DNA from: Parendozoicomonas haliclonae
GTDB lineage: Bacteria > Pseudomonadota > Gammaproteobacteria > Pseudomonadales > Endozoicomonadaceae
Length of the DNA: 64,000 nucleotides
Assembly: GCF_900174585.1 (NCBI RefSeq)
Contig: NZ_FWPT01000009.1
Location: 1-64,000, forward strand
Direction of reading: 5' to 3'
In this document: positions 33,371 through 42,006 of the stretch, piece after piece
Position numbering within the stretch: the stretch's first letter is position 1
Layout of the letters: each line of letters opens with the position of its first letter
Translations under genes and position numbers: made by a program
Notes under the pieces: generated by a model
Seen by the model: only the letters and a program-made list of their open reading frames with translations
The model's database searches: none
What the model was told of the DNA's origin: nothing

Positions 33371-34192
33371 ATGGGGCTGGATATCGGCAATCTATTTCGC
33401 AAGTTGGTGGGGCGCACGCCCGACCAGCAGTTTCAACGGGAATTCGGGCAAGTTGAGGGCAACCATAAGGGGCGCTCAGTCCGGAATCTCTTCAAGACCG
33501 TCAATGTCCGACTGCCCCGTACCATTTCCACAGAAGGCTTGACCATCAATCACCGGGATGTTCGCCCGGTCACGCCGGATACCCAACAGTTTCGCCAGAT
33601 AGCTCTGGGCAGCCAGCTGGCCAAGGCCTGTCTGGCTCACGATATGACCCTTGAACGTAAGGAAAAGACCGGGCAGAAAGACTGTGTGGAAATTTACGGT
33701 ATCGAAGCCAAAAAGAATTTTCTGTTTACCACCTACACCTTTAAGACCCGGGTTTATGATGCTCAGGGCAACGCCGGCCTGCCGCAAACCCATAAGGGGC
33801 GCAGCTTACGATCACAGCTTGGCGCGGACCTGAAAAAAATGGTGGGTAAGTTGAAGGCCGAACAGGGTGTGCAGACTGCGGAAATCGAGCTCGACAAAAT
33901 GAGTGAACAGGTGAACAGAAAATTCCCGAGTCGCAAGCCTGGCAAGTGTATGCTGTTGGCAGGCAAGAAACCCGGCTGGGGCAATAACAAACATGCTGAA
34001 CTCAGCACGGTGTTTCGGCAGCATGATGGCAATAAGGTGAGAGTCGAGACCCAGAGTGATGTTGCCTTGAAAGATGGTGATGGGCTGCGGTCTAAACTCT
34101 CCCATTACTCAGGCGCTTACCGCTCGATGGTTGCCATGCAGCTTGCCTCTGATCTGGCGGTGGATCAAATGGTCGACAAGCTCAATAAATAG
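33371..34192 (+). CDS. protein of unknown function, 273 aa
   Basis: GGGAGG lies 6 bases before the ATG at 33371, so that start is preferred to the ATG at 33365, which overlaps the ribosome binding site. The protein is basic and soluble, begins MGLDIGNLFRKLVGRTPDQQFQ, and has no signal peptide, membrane helix or recognised domain. Segments rich in Lys/Arg alternate with short strands (TTYTFKTRVYDAQG). Low conservation and an effector-like composition are only impressions. It is a single gene with a GC-rich stem after it. Confidence 0.55.
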   Translation: MGLDIGNLFRKLVGRTPDQQFQREFGQVEGNHKGRSVRNLFKTVNVRLPRTISTEGLTINHRDVRPVTPDTQQFRQIALGSQLAKACLAHDMTLERKEKTGQKDCVEIYGIEAKKNFLFTTYTFKTRVYDAQGNAGLPQTHKGRSLRSQLGADLKKMVGKLKAEQGVQTAEIELDKMSEQVNRKFPSRKPGKCMLLAGKKPGWGNNKHAELSTVFRQHDGNKVRVETQSDVALKDGDGLRSKLSHYSGAYRSMVAMQLASDLAVDQMVDKLNK

Positions 34193-34252
34193 CCTTCCGT
34201 TCACTCTCCCGCGCCCTCCTATTGGGCGCATCCCTCCAGACCTGTTAGAATT

Positions 34253-34277
34253 CCCGGCGGCGGATTTTACCGCCGGG
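34253..34277 (+). terminator. GC-rich hairpin
   Basis: CCCGGCGG and CCGCCGGG pair perfectly around a 9-base loop 60 bases past the previous gene. A smaller GCGCCC/GGGCGC stem lies at 34211-34229. There is no good T-run, so termination is only likely. Confidence 0.55.
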
Positions 34278-34365
34278 TGTTATAGCTCGCAGGCCTGTTG
34301 ATCGTCACCACAGTTTCGGCTGGATTCTCAGGCAGATAACGCTGATAAAAACGCAGGAATAACGA

Positions 34366-34848
34366 ATGACAATGGCGTTGGTTGAAATCGTAATGGGTTC
34401 CCGGTCTGACTGGCCCACCATGCAGAAAGCGGCAGAGATCCTGGACGAACTTCAGGTTCCCTATGAAGCCAAAGTGGTTTCCGCCCACCGTACTCCCGAT
34501 CGTCTGGTCAGCTTTGCCAAGGGCGCAGCCGATGCCGGACGTAAAGTCATTATTGCCGGAGCCGGAGGTGCAGCCCACTTGCCGGGTATGATCGCTTCCA
34601 TGACCCATCTGCCGGTCGTGGCGGTTCCGGTCAAGAGTAAGGCACTCAATGGCCTGGACAGTCTGTTGTCGATTGTTCAGATGCCAAAAGGCGTGGCCGT
34701 TGCCACTCAGGCCATCGGCGAAGCCGGTGCTGCCAATGCCGGTTTGATGGCAGCCCAGATTCTGGCCACGTCCGATGATGAGCTGGCCAAGCGACTGATC
34801 GCGTGGCGTACTCGCCAGACCGAACAGGTTGCTGTGGAGGTGGAATAA
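34366..34848 (+). CDS. purE: N5-carboxyaminoimidazole ribonucleotide mutase
   Basis: Class I PurE converts N5-CAIR to CAIR in purine synthesis. The 160-residue product has the signature [17 protein letters not shown], the catalytic histidine in [10 protein letters not shown], and [16 protein letters not shown] lies 7 bases before the ATG. It is followed with no gap by purK (stop then ATG), a standard operon. No PurR box was recognised upstream. Confidence 0.96.
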   Translation: MTMALVEIVMGSRSDWPTMQKAAEILDELQVPYEAKVVSAHRTPDRLVSFAKGAADAGRKVIIAGAGGAAHLPGMIASMTHLPVVAVPVKSKALNGLDSLLSIVQMPKGVAVATQAIGEAGAANAGLMAAQILATSDDELAKRLIAWRTRQTEQVAVEVE

Positions 34849-35997
34849 ATGCGTGTTGCCATAATGGGCTGTGGTCAGCTGTCGCGCATGCTGGCCCTGT
34901 CCGGCATGCCCATGGGGATCGAGTTCAGCTTTCTGGCGGAACCCCAGGAGTCGACAGTCTGTATTCATGGTTATGGTGATGTGGTTCGTATCACCGAAGA
35001 GCAGACCCCCGAGCAGCTGTTTGAAGCACTGGGGCGCCCGGATGTGATCACCGTTGAGCGTGAGTCGGTGAATGTGCCGCTGCTGCGGGAGCTCAAGACT
35101 TACTGCCCGGTTTACCCGGACCCTGATATTGTCTGGGCCATCCAGAACCGCCATCGGGAGAAAACCCTCGTCTCCGATAGCGGTATTCCTCTCTCTCCCT
35201 GGTCCCGTCTGCAGAATAATGATCCGCTTCAGCCTGCCGTTGATGCCATTGGTGGTTTACCGGTGGTGATCAAGTCCACCGAAGATGGCTACGACGGCTA
35301 CAACCAGTGGGTGGCTGATACCGAAGCCGATCTGGCGCACTTTGAAACAGAGCGTGCTCGCCTGTTGCAGGAATATGCTGAGCAGGGCAAGGGCATCAAT
35401 GAGTGGATTGTCGAAAAGAAAATCCCCTTTGATCGTGAGATCAGTGTGGTAGGTGCCCGTAATGCCAACGGTGAGGTGGTGTTTTATATGCCCGGTGAGA
35501 ACCGTCACCAGAACGGTATTCTCAAAACCTCCATTGTCCCGGCGCCGGGCATCTCCGATGCGTTGGTGGCCAAGGCCGAGCAGTATATTACCCAGCTGCT
35601 GGAGAAAACCGGCTATGTGGGTGTGCTGGCAGTAGAGCTGTTTGTGGTTGGCGATGAACTGATGGTGAATGAGCTGGCACCTCGGGTTCATAACAGTGGC
35701 CACTGGAGCATGGATGGTGCGGAAACCTGCCAGTTTGAAAACCATGTGCGCGGTATTACCAATCTGCCGTTGGGCAAGACGAACCTGAAGGGCGTAGCCG
35801 GTATGGTTAATCTGCTGGGCCTGGAGCTGTCTGATGACTCCTCGGCGCCGCTGCAGCTGGTTCAGCCCTGGGCTCACCTGCACTGGTACGGAAAAACGCC
35901 ACGGCCGGGTCGCAAGCTCGGACATGTAAATATTGTCAGTGATGACCTGCCACAGCTGATGGATTGGATTGCCCAAACCGAAGCCGCTTACAGCTGA
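34849..35997 (+). CDS. purK: 5-(carboxyamino)imidazole ribonucleotide synthase
   Basis: PurK uses ATP and bicarbonate to carboxylate AIR to N5-CAIR, the substrate of PurE. The 382-residue ATP-grasp protein starts MRVAIMGCGQLSRMLALSG and has PVVIKSTEDGYDGYNQW (ATP loop), NEWIVEKKIPFDREISVVGA and the metal/substrate segment VNELAPRVHNSGHWSMDG. It follows purE immediately, and a strong terminator follows its stop. Confidence 0.95.
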   Translation: MRVAIMGCGQLSRMLALSGMPMGIEFSFLAEPQESTVCIHGYGDVVRITEEQTPEQLFEALGRPDVITVERESVNVPLLRELKTYCPVYPDPDIVWAIQNRHREKTLVSDSGIPLSPWSRLQNNDPLQPAVDAIGGLPVVIKSTEDGYDGYNQWVADTEADLAHFETERARLLQEYAEQGKGINEWIVEKKIPFDREISVVGARNANGEVVFYMPGENRHQNGILKTSIVPAPGISDALVAKAEQYITQLLEKTGYVGVLAVELFVVGDELMVNELAPRVHNSGHWSMDGAETCQFENHVRGITNLPLGKTNLKGVAGMVNLLGLELSDDSSAPLQLVQPWAHLHWYGKTPRPGRKLGHVNIVSDDLPQLMDWIAQTEAAYS

Positions 35998-36032
35998 TAT
36001 ATTCTTTCAACACCCGATTGTTGATGAAATAC

Positions 36033-36075
36033 AAAAACACCACCAATACTGATAGGTATGGGTGGTGTTTTTTTA
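36033..36075 (+). terminator. purEK terminator
   Basis: AACACCACCAATAC and GTATGGGTGGTGTT form a stem of about 14 bp followed by a T-run, 36 bases past purK. Confidence 0.9.
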
Positions 36076-36265
36076 TGTGCTGATTTTATAGGCATAGGGC
36101 ATTAACATTTTTATTGATATGGAGCATAGGGCTTTTGCTGAAAGCCACTGGGACTCTGTTCACATTGTTGGGAAGTTTACATAGAATGAAAAGATTCAGG
36201 CGTCAGTGTTGAAAGGGTATTCAACAGTTTTTTAGTCGGCGTCGGTACCTAAAAAGGAATAAGTC

Positions 36266-36841
36266 ATGGCTGGCTTTGCCTCTGATAACAAGGATTTGCT
36301 GTGGGATATTGCGACCCTGCGGGGGAAGCAGAAAGCAGTCGATTTTTTTAAAGAGGTTTGCGGGGCTTTCTGTGTTTATAGCCCAAGTGTGTCGCAACTC
36401 TATACCTCCTACGAAGTTTTCTGGCGCCCGGGCTCTGATGGTCTTGCGGTGCTGCCGAACCCTTATGCCTTTCACGATACCTTTTCTTTTATCCCGGAAA
36501 GTGTGATTACCACGACGGGGATCCGGGTGATTCCCGGTGATGCTGTGGGTCGTCATGAACAGGTGATGATCAGTATCCCGATTAAGGGCGGCAAGATGAG
36601 TCCGCCGGTTCCCGTGGAAAGGGCTCTGGAGCTGATTCGCACCAAATATCAGCAGCATGGTCGCCAGTTTCTACCGGTGATTACCCGGGGCGATCTGCGT
36701 GAGTTCCGCAAGAACAGTCCTTATCTGCACCTGCATGTGATGAATGAAAAGCTGCTGACTCAGATGTCTTCTCTTGATCGTTACAATGTTCAGGGGGTGA
36801 TCTGTGAGCGTCTGCACCGGCTGGACAGGATGGTGGCTTGA
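36266..36841 (+). CDS. protein of unknown function, paired with a C39-like peptidase
   Basis: This 191-residue soluble protein begins MAGFASDNKDLLWDIATLRG with AAGGA 8 bases upstream. No signal peptide or membrane segment is present and no family is recognised. It ends in a helical basic segment (RYNVQGVICERLHRLDRMVA). Its stop overlaps the TTG start of the next gene, so the two are translated together and probably act together. Confidence 0.6.
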   Translation: MAGFASDNKDLLWDIATLRGKQKAVDFFKEVCGAFCVYSPSVSQLYTSYEVFWRPGSDGLAVLPNPYAFHDTFSFIPESVITTTGIRVIPGDAVGRHEQVMISIPIKGGKMSPPVPVERALELIRTKYQQHGRQFLPVITRGDLREFRKNSPYLHLHVMNEKLLTQMSSLDRYNVQGVICERLHRLDRMVA

Positions 36842-37443
36842 GGGTTCTGAAAACCCCTTTCAGCTATCAGGTGTCAGCATACGACTGTGTTCCCATATCC
36901 TTTATCAATGCACTGGCTTATCTGTTTGAGCGGGATGATATCCCGCCGCTGGTGATCCAGAAAATCTATCTCTACTGCCTCGATACGGTGACTTCCCAGG
37001 GCAACCTGGGCCACGGCACTACCGGTCTGGCCATTGCCCTGCTGGGCAACTGGCTGCAGAAGTATCAGGAAGGCAGCTTCGATGTGTCCACCGCCTATCT
37101 GGATAAAGACAACTTCTCCATCGCTGCCAAGGGCCCGTTACTGGATTGTCTGGAGCGGGGCGGTACCGCCTTGATACGGCTGCATACCGATAAAAAGCTC
37201 TGGCACTATGTGCTGGCACTGAAGATGGACGAAGATTGGTTTTACGCTTTTGACCCTTGTCGGAGAGGCCGCAAATCTATTGTGAAAGGGCAGGTGGAAT
37301 ATATCACCTCTGCCAGAGAGCAGGAGCCCAATCTGCGCATCCGCCGGGAATGGATGGATACCCAGTCCAACCGTAAACGCTTCTGTCTGGGCACCCTGAG
37401 AGAGCGGGAGTGTCTGCTGATTGAGCGTCGCCCCCGCACCTGA
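36838..37443 (+). CDS. papain-like (C39/BtrH-type) cysteine peptidase-like protein
   Basis: The start is a TTG at 36838 that overlaps the TGA of the preceding gene (TTGA); no ATG or GTG fits. The 201-residue product has a catalytic-type triad in the right order: C17 in YDCVPISFINALAYLF, H123 in LWHYVLALK and D139 in FYAFDP. This is the pattern of C39-like peptidases and related transglutaminase-fold proteins. The substrate is unknown and there is no membrane or ABC domain. It could process or modify the partner protein upstream. Confidence 0.65.
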   Translation: MRVLKTPFSYQVSAYDCVPISFINALAYLFERDDIPPLVIQKIYLYCLDTVTSQGNLGHGTTGLAIALLGNWLQKYQEGSFDVSTAYLDKDNFSIAAKGPLLDCLERGGTALIRLHTDKKLWHYVLALKMDEDWFYAFDPCRRGRKSIVKGQVEYITSAREQEPNLRIRREWMDTQSNRKRFCLGTLRERECLLIERRPRT

Positions 37444-37456
37444 ACAAGCCTGGTGA

Positions 37457-38218
37457 TTATCCGCCGAAATAGTTTTGCCAGATTAGTCGGGCAGACATTA
37501 CCACGGACACCACTACAATCATCGGACGAATCAGCTGCTGGCCTTTGGTGAGAACTAGGCGGGCACCGATCCGTGCGCCGATAAACTGCCCCAGCATCAT
37601 CACACCACCAAGCATCCAGACCATCTGTCCGCCCAGAGCAAAGAACAGCAGCGAAGCGACATTACTGGTGCAGTTCAATACTTTGGTATGGGCTGTGGCC
37701 TTGGGCAGAGCAAAGCCCATCAGTGAAACAAAGGCCATGGCAAAGAAGGAACCGGTGCCCGGGCCAAAGAAGCCATCATAAAAACCAATACCAAAGCCCG
37801 CCGTTAAGGCAAAGGTGTGCAGGGTAATCTTCTGTTCGCCTTCATCCATGTTTTTGGAAAACAGAAAGTACAAAGCGATGCCGATCAACAGCAGCGGAAT
37901 CAGTGATGACAGAACACTGGTATCCACCTGCTGAACGAGCACGGTGCCCAGTGCACTGCCGATAAACGTACACAGGATGGCAAAGCGCATATCTTTCAGG
38001 CTGACCACACCACGGCGGATAAAGTAGAGGCTCGCAGTCAGTGAACCCGCCGTTCCCTGCAGCTTATTGGTCGCCAAAGCCTGAGTTGGAGTAATTCCGG
38101 TCGCCAGCAGAGCCGGCACAGTGATCAGTCCACCGCCACCGGCCATGGCATCAATACACCCGGCAAAACCGGCAACAAAAAACAGGATGACCAGCATGTC
38201 CGGTGAGAGGAAGTCCAT
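37457..38218 (-). CDS. TSUP family (TauE/SafE) membrane transporter
   Basis: This 253-residue protein has eight or so membrane helices. The two TSUP repeats are visible: FVAGFAGCIDAMAGGGGLITVPALLATG near the start and FGIGFYDGFFGPGTGSFFAMAF in the middle. The family moves sulfite, sulfoacetate or other small anions across the inner membrane. It is a single gene whose end lies 14 bases from the convergent peptidase-like gene. The substrate cannot be told from context. Confidence 0.9.
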   Translation of the reverse strand: MDFLSPDMLVILFFVAGFAGCIDAMAGGGGLITVPALLATGITPTQALATNKLQGTAGSLTASLYFIRRGVVSLKDMRFAILCTFIGSALGTVLVQQVDTSVLSSLIPLLLIGIALYFLFSKNMDEGEQKITLHTFALTAGFGIGFYDGFFGPGTGSFFAMAFVSLMGFALPKATAHTKVLNCTSNVASLLFFALGGQMVWMLGGVMMLGQFIGARIGARLVLTKGQQLIRPMIVVVSVVMSARLIWQNYFGG

Positions 38219-38383
38219 CGCCTGTGTCCGAAAAAGAGAAGAAAGGGGGCATTCTATAGATCAGTGCCTGGGAAATCCTGCGGCTGTATCAATATTTTCG
38301 CGGCATCCAAACCGCTCTCCTCTTTATTTCCCGGTAGGATTAACGATAAATTGTTCGGCAGGCTTATACGGTTTATTGGATTT

Positions 38384-39799
38384 ATGGAAACCTTCCGCAG
38401 CGCCATCGAATCACTTTCCCGCCACACTCAGGATCTGGCGCGCCGGAGTGCGGATCTGAATCTGCGTCTGGCGGTCACTGGTCTTTCAGGGGCGGGCAAA
38501 ACTGCTTTTATTACCGGCCTGGTGCATCAACTGACCCACGGCAGCAGTGCAGAAAAGTTGCCTCTGTGGGAAGTTTGCCGTCAGCAGCGTCTGCTGGGCA
38601 CACGCAAAGAGATGCAGCCCAATCTGGATATTGCCAGCTTTGATCTGACCGGTGCTCTGGCCTCGCTGTCTGCGAACCCTCCCCAGTGGCCGGCATCCAC
38701 CCGTACTATCAGTGAAATGCGGCTGGCTATTCGCTTTCGTCCTAAACAGGGGCTGCGAGCGCGTGTGACCGAGACGGCCACACTCTATCTCGATATTGTC
38801 GATTATCCCGGCGAGTGGCTGCTGGATTTGCCGATGCTGCGTCTTACCTTTCGGGAGTGGTGTCAGCAGCAAAAACAACGTCTGCAGGTGTTTCAGCAGT
38901 CAAAGCTGTGGCCACAGTTTCAGGAGTCGCTGCACGCACTCAATCTTGAAGAGGCAGCAAACGAACAACAATTGAAAGATGTGGCAGCGAGTTATCAGCA
39001 ACTGTTAAAGGATCTGGTGCTGGAGCAGGGCTTTTATCAAGCGCAGCCGGGCCGGATGCTGCTGCCGGGGGAGCTGGAAGGTACACCGCTGCTGACCTTC
39101 TTTCCGTTACTGACGGACAAAGATCTGGAGAGTCTGGAAGACAGTCACAAAGACAGTACCTACCAGGTTCTGAAACGACGTTATCAGGAATATGTGAACA
39201 AAGTCGTCAAACCGTTTTATAAGGATCACTTCGCTCACTTTGATCGTCAGGTGGTGCTGGTGGATTGCCTGACCGCCCTGAACCGGGGGCGGGCACAGTT
39301 TGAAGATATGACCCAGGCTCTGAACAATATTCTGGAAAGCTTCCAGTTCGGGAAGAGTAATTTTCTGCGTCGTCTGTTTGCGCCGCGTATCGATAAGTTG
39401 CTGATAGCCGCCAGTAAGGTGGACCATGTCACCACCGATCAACAACCCAATCTGTTGAACCTGCTCACGGATGTTTTGCGCCATAGCCGCCATTATGCAG
39501 GGTTTGATGGCTGTGAGGTGGAAACCATGGCGATCAGTGCCATCCGGGCTACCCGTGCCGGAGTGCTGGAAAAAGACGGTGAACGCTATCCGGTGATTCA
39601 GGGTTACAGTCTGGCGGACAACCAGCAGCTGACGGTTTATCCGGGGCAGGTGCCACGACAGTTGCCCGACAATAATTTCTGGGAAGAGCAGGGTTTTGAA
39701 TTTACCAGCTACCGCCCCAGAGACCTGCCAGAGCAGGGTATGGATCATATTCGCCTTGATCATCTGCTGGAATATCTGCTGGGGGACAAACTGGTATGA
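38384..39799 (+). CDS. ycjX: YcjX-family P-loop stress protein
   Basis: The start at 38384 (METFRSAIESLSRHTQDLA) fits the family; a longer in-frame start adds 40 unrelated residues. The 471-residue protein has a Walker A motif (GLSGAGKTAF, about residues 32-41), LDIVDYPGEWLLDLPML (switch/Walker B region) and FDRQVVLVDCLTALNRG. YcjX is a GTP/ATP-binding protein linked to the phage-shock (Psp) response in enterobacteria; no psp genes are adjacent here. Its end overlaps the start of ycjF by 4 bases. Confidence 0.9.
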   Translation: METFRSAIESLSRHTQDLARRSADLNLRLAVTGLSGAGKTAFITGLVHQLTHGSSAEKLPLWEVCRQQRLLGTRKEMQPNLDIASFDLTGALASLSANPPQWPASTRTISEMRLAIRFRPKQGLRARVTETATLYLDIVDYPGEWLLDLPMLRLTFREWCQQQKQRLQVFQQSKLWPQFQESLHALNLEEAANEQQLKDVAASYQQLLKDLVLEQGFYQAQPGRMLLPGELEGTPLLTFFPLLTDKDLESLEDSHKDSTYQVLKRRYQEYVNKVVKPFYKDHFAHFDRQVVLVDCLTALNRGRAQFEDMTQALNNILESFQFGKSNFLRRLFAPRIDKLLIAASKVDHVTTDQQPNLLNLLTDVLRHSRHYAGFDGCEVETMAISAIRATRAGVLEKDGERYPVIQGYSLADNQQLTVYPGQVPRQLPDNNFWEEQGFEFTSYRPRDLPEQGMDHIRLDHLLEYLLGDKLV

Positions 39800-40827
39800 G
39801 TCAGAAATCGGAAGACTCACTCAAACGACGTGTGCAGTTTGATGAAACCTTGCCGGAAGCGAGGGTTGATCCGCGTGAGGCTTCTTTAGAGGGGGCGCAG
39901 CAGTTTACGGCGGGTGAACTGATTGAGCCGGACAGTCCGGAGATTCCGGTCTTTGAAGCCAAAGAGATTGTTTCGCCGAAGCGTAGCTCCCGGCTGGGGC
40001 GATGGGTTGTGCTGTCGGGGCTGGTGTTGATTGCGGGACAGACCGGTTATTCGCTGTGGGAATCCTGGCAGGCAGGTAGCTGGCTTTTTGGCCTGAAAGC
40101 CGCCTTTATTGCGCTGGGTGGTGTGTGGATTGGCCGGCTGGGCTGGCAGGAATACCGCAAGCTGAAACAGCTGAAAGGAACCGAAGATATCCAGGCGCAG
40201 GCCGAGCGTTTGCGGGAGTCTGTGCAGCAGGGAGAGGCGACCCGGTTTTTAAATGGTTTATGCCAGAACCTGCCACAGCATGAAGGTGTACAGACCTTTT
40301 ACCAGATGCGGCGCAGTGAACATACTGATGCCGAGCAGTTAACTCTGTTTGATGGCTATGTGTTGAACCCGCTGGATGAAAAGGCCAAGGCTATCGTTCA
40401 TCGTTACTCTCTGGAATCATCACTGTTACTGGCTGCCAGTCCGGTTGCAGTGCTCGATATTGCTCTTATCCTCTGGCGCAACCAGCGCATGATCCGAGAA
40501 CTGGCAGAATGCTATGGCATTGAGCTGGGCTACTGGAGTCGTATCCGGCTGTTGCGGCTGGTGGTGGGCAATATACTCTATGCCGGTGTCAGCGAGGCGG
40601 CCATTGATCTGGGTAGCCAGTATCTGTCTATGGAAATGACCGGCAAGGTTTCCGCCCGTATTGCCCAGGGGCTGGGCGGTGGTATGTTAACGGCGCGGCT
40701 GGGTTATCAGGCTATGGCGCTCTGTCGCCCATTGACGTTTACTGACCGTAATCGTCCCCGTCTTGGAGAGTTGCATGGTCAGCTGCTTCAGGAAGTGAAA
40801 AAGCGGCTGCTTAATCAGGGCTCATAA
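39796..40827 (+). CDS. ycjF: YcjF-family (TIGR01620/UPF0283) membrane protein
   Basis: This 343-residue protein has a charged N-terminal 70 residues, two close membrane helices (about 72-92 and 100-118) and a further hydrophobic region near 215-235 (SSLLLAASPVAVLDIALILW). RNQRMIRELAECYGIELGYWSR and the C-terminal GLGGGMLTARLGYQAMALCRP are the family markers. It is translated together with ycjX (ATGA overlap). The role is unknown beyond association with envelope stress. Confidence 0.9.
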   Translation: MSQKSEDSLKRRVQFDETLPEARVDPREASLEGAQQFTAGELIEPDSPEIPVFEAKEIVSPKRSSRLGRWVVLSGLVLIAGQTGYSLWESWQAGSWLFGLKAAFIALGGVWIGRLGWQEYRKLKQLKGTEDIQAQAERLRESVQQGEATRFLNGLCQNLPQHEGVQTFYQMRRSEHTDAEQLTLFDGYVLNPLDEKAKAIVHRYSLESSLLLAASPVAVLDIALILWRNQRMIRELAECYGIELGYWSRIRLLRLVVGNILYAGVSEAAIDLGSQYLSMEMTGKVSARIAQGLGGGMLTARLGYQAMALCRPLTFTDRNRPRLGELHGQLLQEVKKRLLNQGS

Positions 40828-41283
40828 ACCGGCATCCCGCATTGCCTGCTGGTGTGCCTGCTCCAAAGCTGGTGGCTTGCGCACCGGTTTGCCGGTGGTA
40901 AGGGAGATGCAGACATAATCCAGTTTGGCTGTGAGCAGGGTTTTGCTGTCGCTGGCCCGGATAATTTGGAACTCCCGGGTCATCCGCAGCCGGTCCCCGC
41001 CGGTCAGCCAAGTGCCGATATACAGCAAATCCCCGGCATAGGCGGCAGCGCGATAATCTACCTCGGTACGCACTGTTGCCATAGCTGCGCCCGCATCACG
41101 CCAGCTCTCCCAGGGCGCGCCCAGAAGGGTGATATGTTGCCAGCCTGCTTCTTCCAGCCAGTGCAGATATTGCACATTGTTAACATGACCCAGACGGTCC
41201 TCATGCTCTCCGGCACAGGAGATACGCCAGATAAACGGATTGGTGCGTTGCCAGGGCAGAGCATCGGGTGTTGGAAATGGCAT
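40822..41283 (-). CDS. acyl-CoA thioesterase, 4HBT hot-dog fold
   Basis: The start at 41283 (MPFPTPDALPWQ) has AGGGA 8 bases upstream. The 153-residue protein has the hot-dog thioesterase core HEDRLGHVNNVQYLHWLEEAGWQH, with the catalytic-type aspartate usually seen in D-x-x-G-H-x-N replaced by the EDRLGHVNN arrangement common in YbgC/FadM-like enzymes. ATVRTEVDYRAAAYAGDLLYI follows. It would hydrolyse an acyl-CoA. Its end overlaps ycjF by 6 bases, tail to tail. Confidence 0.83.
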   Translation of the reverse strand: MPFPTPDALPWQRTNPFIWRISCAGEHEDRLGHVNNVQYLHWLEEAGWQHITLLGAPWESWRDAGAAMATVRTEVDYRAAAYAGDLLYIGTWLTGGDRLRMTREFQIIRASDSKTLLTAKLDYVCISLTTGKPVRKPPALEQAHQQAMRDAGL

Positions 41284-41444
41284 GGCATTTATCCCTGAGA
41301 ATAAAATTCCTGAATAAGTCTCTATGTTAGGGATTCCGTCCCGGTGACGACAACCCGTGCAAGGTTGTTTTCTGTAACACTGGTCTGGCGTTGCTGCCGT
41401 TGTATAATTCCGCCATTCGTTAAAAATCATCGGAAGAGACTCTT

Positions 41445-41984
41445 ATGAGCCTGAGAGACCAGTTACTGAAAGCCGGTGTTGCCAACAAGAAGCAACACCA
41501 ACAGGCCCGTACCCAGAAGAAACAGCAGAAAAAGCAGGGTGTGGATGATCAGGCCGCCAACCGTAAGCGTCTGGACGAAGAGCGCCGCCAGCAGGTTGAG
41601 CGTGATAAGGAGCTGAACCGTAAGCGTGAGGCTGAGCGCGCCGAGAAAGAGAAGCAGGCCCAGATTCGCCAGATTATCGAAACTAACCGTATCGCCCGTA
41701 AAGACGGTGAAACCGCGTACAACTTTGTTGATAACAAGAAGATCAAGAAGTGGTACCTGGACGAGAAACAGTCCAATGAACTGGTCAATGGTCGTCTGGC
41801 TATTGCTCGTCTGGGTGATGACGATTACGCACTGATCTCCGGTAAGGTCGCTGAAACCCTCGCAGCCCGTCTGGCTGATGAAGCGGACAAATACCTGCTG
41901 GTGAACAACAAAGGCAAGCAGGACGATGTCGATGAAGACGATCCTTACGCCGACTACCAGATTCCTGATGATCTGATGTGGTAA
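41445..41984 (+). CDS. DUF2058 (YaiL-type) nucleoprotein/polynucleotide-associated protein
   Basis: This 179-residue, very charged protein starts MSLRDQLLKAGVANKKQHQQA and has a long helical Lys/Arg/Glu region to about residue 75. A small conserved domain AYNFVDNKKIKKWYLDEKQ ... LAIARLGDDDYALI follows, matching DUF2058/YaiL. The family is found across gammaproteobacteria and its role is unresolved. It ends in an acidic tail (DVDEDDPYADY). It has a good ribosome binding site and stands alone. Confidence 0.88.
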   Translation: MSLRDQLLKAGVANKKQHQQARTQKKQQKKQGVDDQAANRKRLDEERRQQVERDKELNRKREAERAEKEKQAQIRQIIETNRIARKDGETAYNFVDNKKIKKWYLDEKQSNELVNGRLAIARLGDDDYALISGKVAETLAARLADEADKYLLVNNKGKQDDVDEDDPYADYQIPDDLMW

Positions 41985-42006
41985 GCCCGGCAGGCTTCAG
42001 CCGTTA

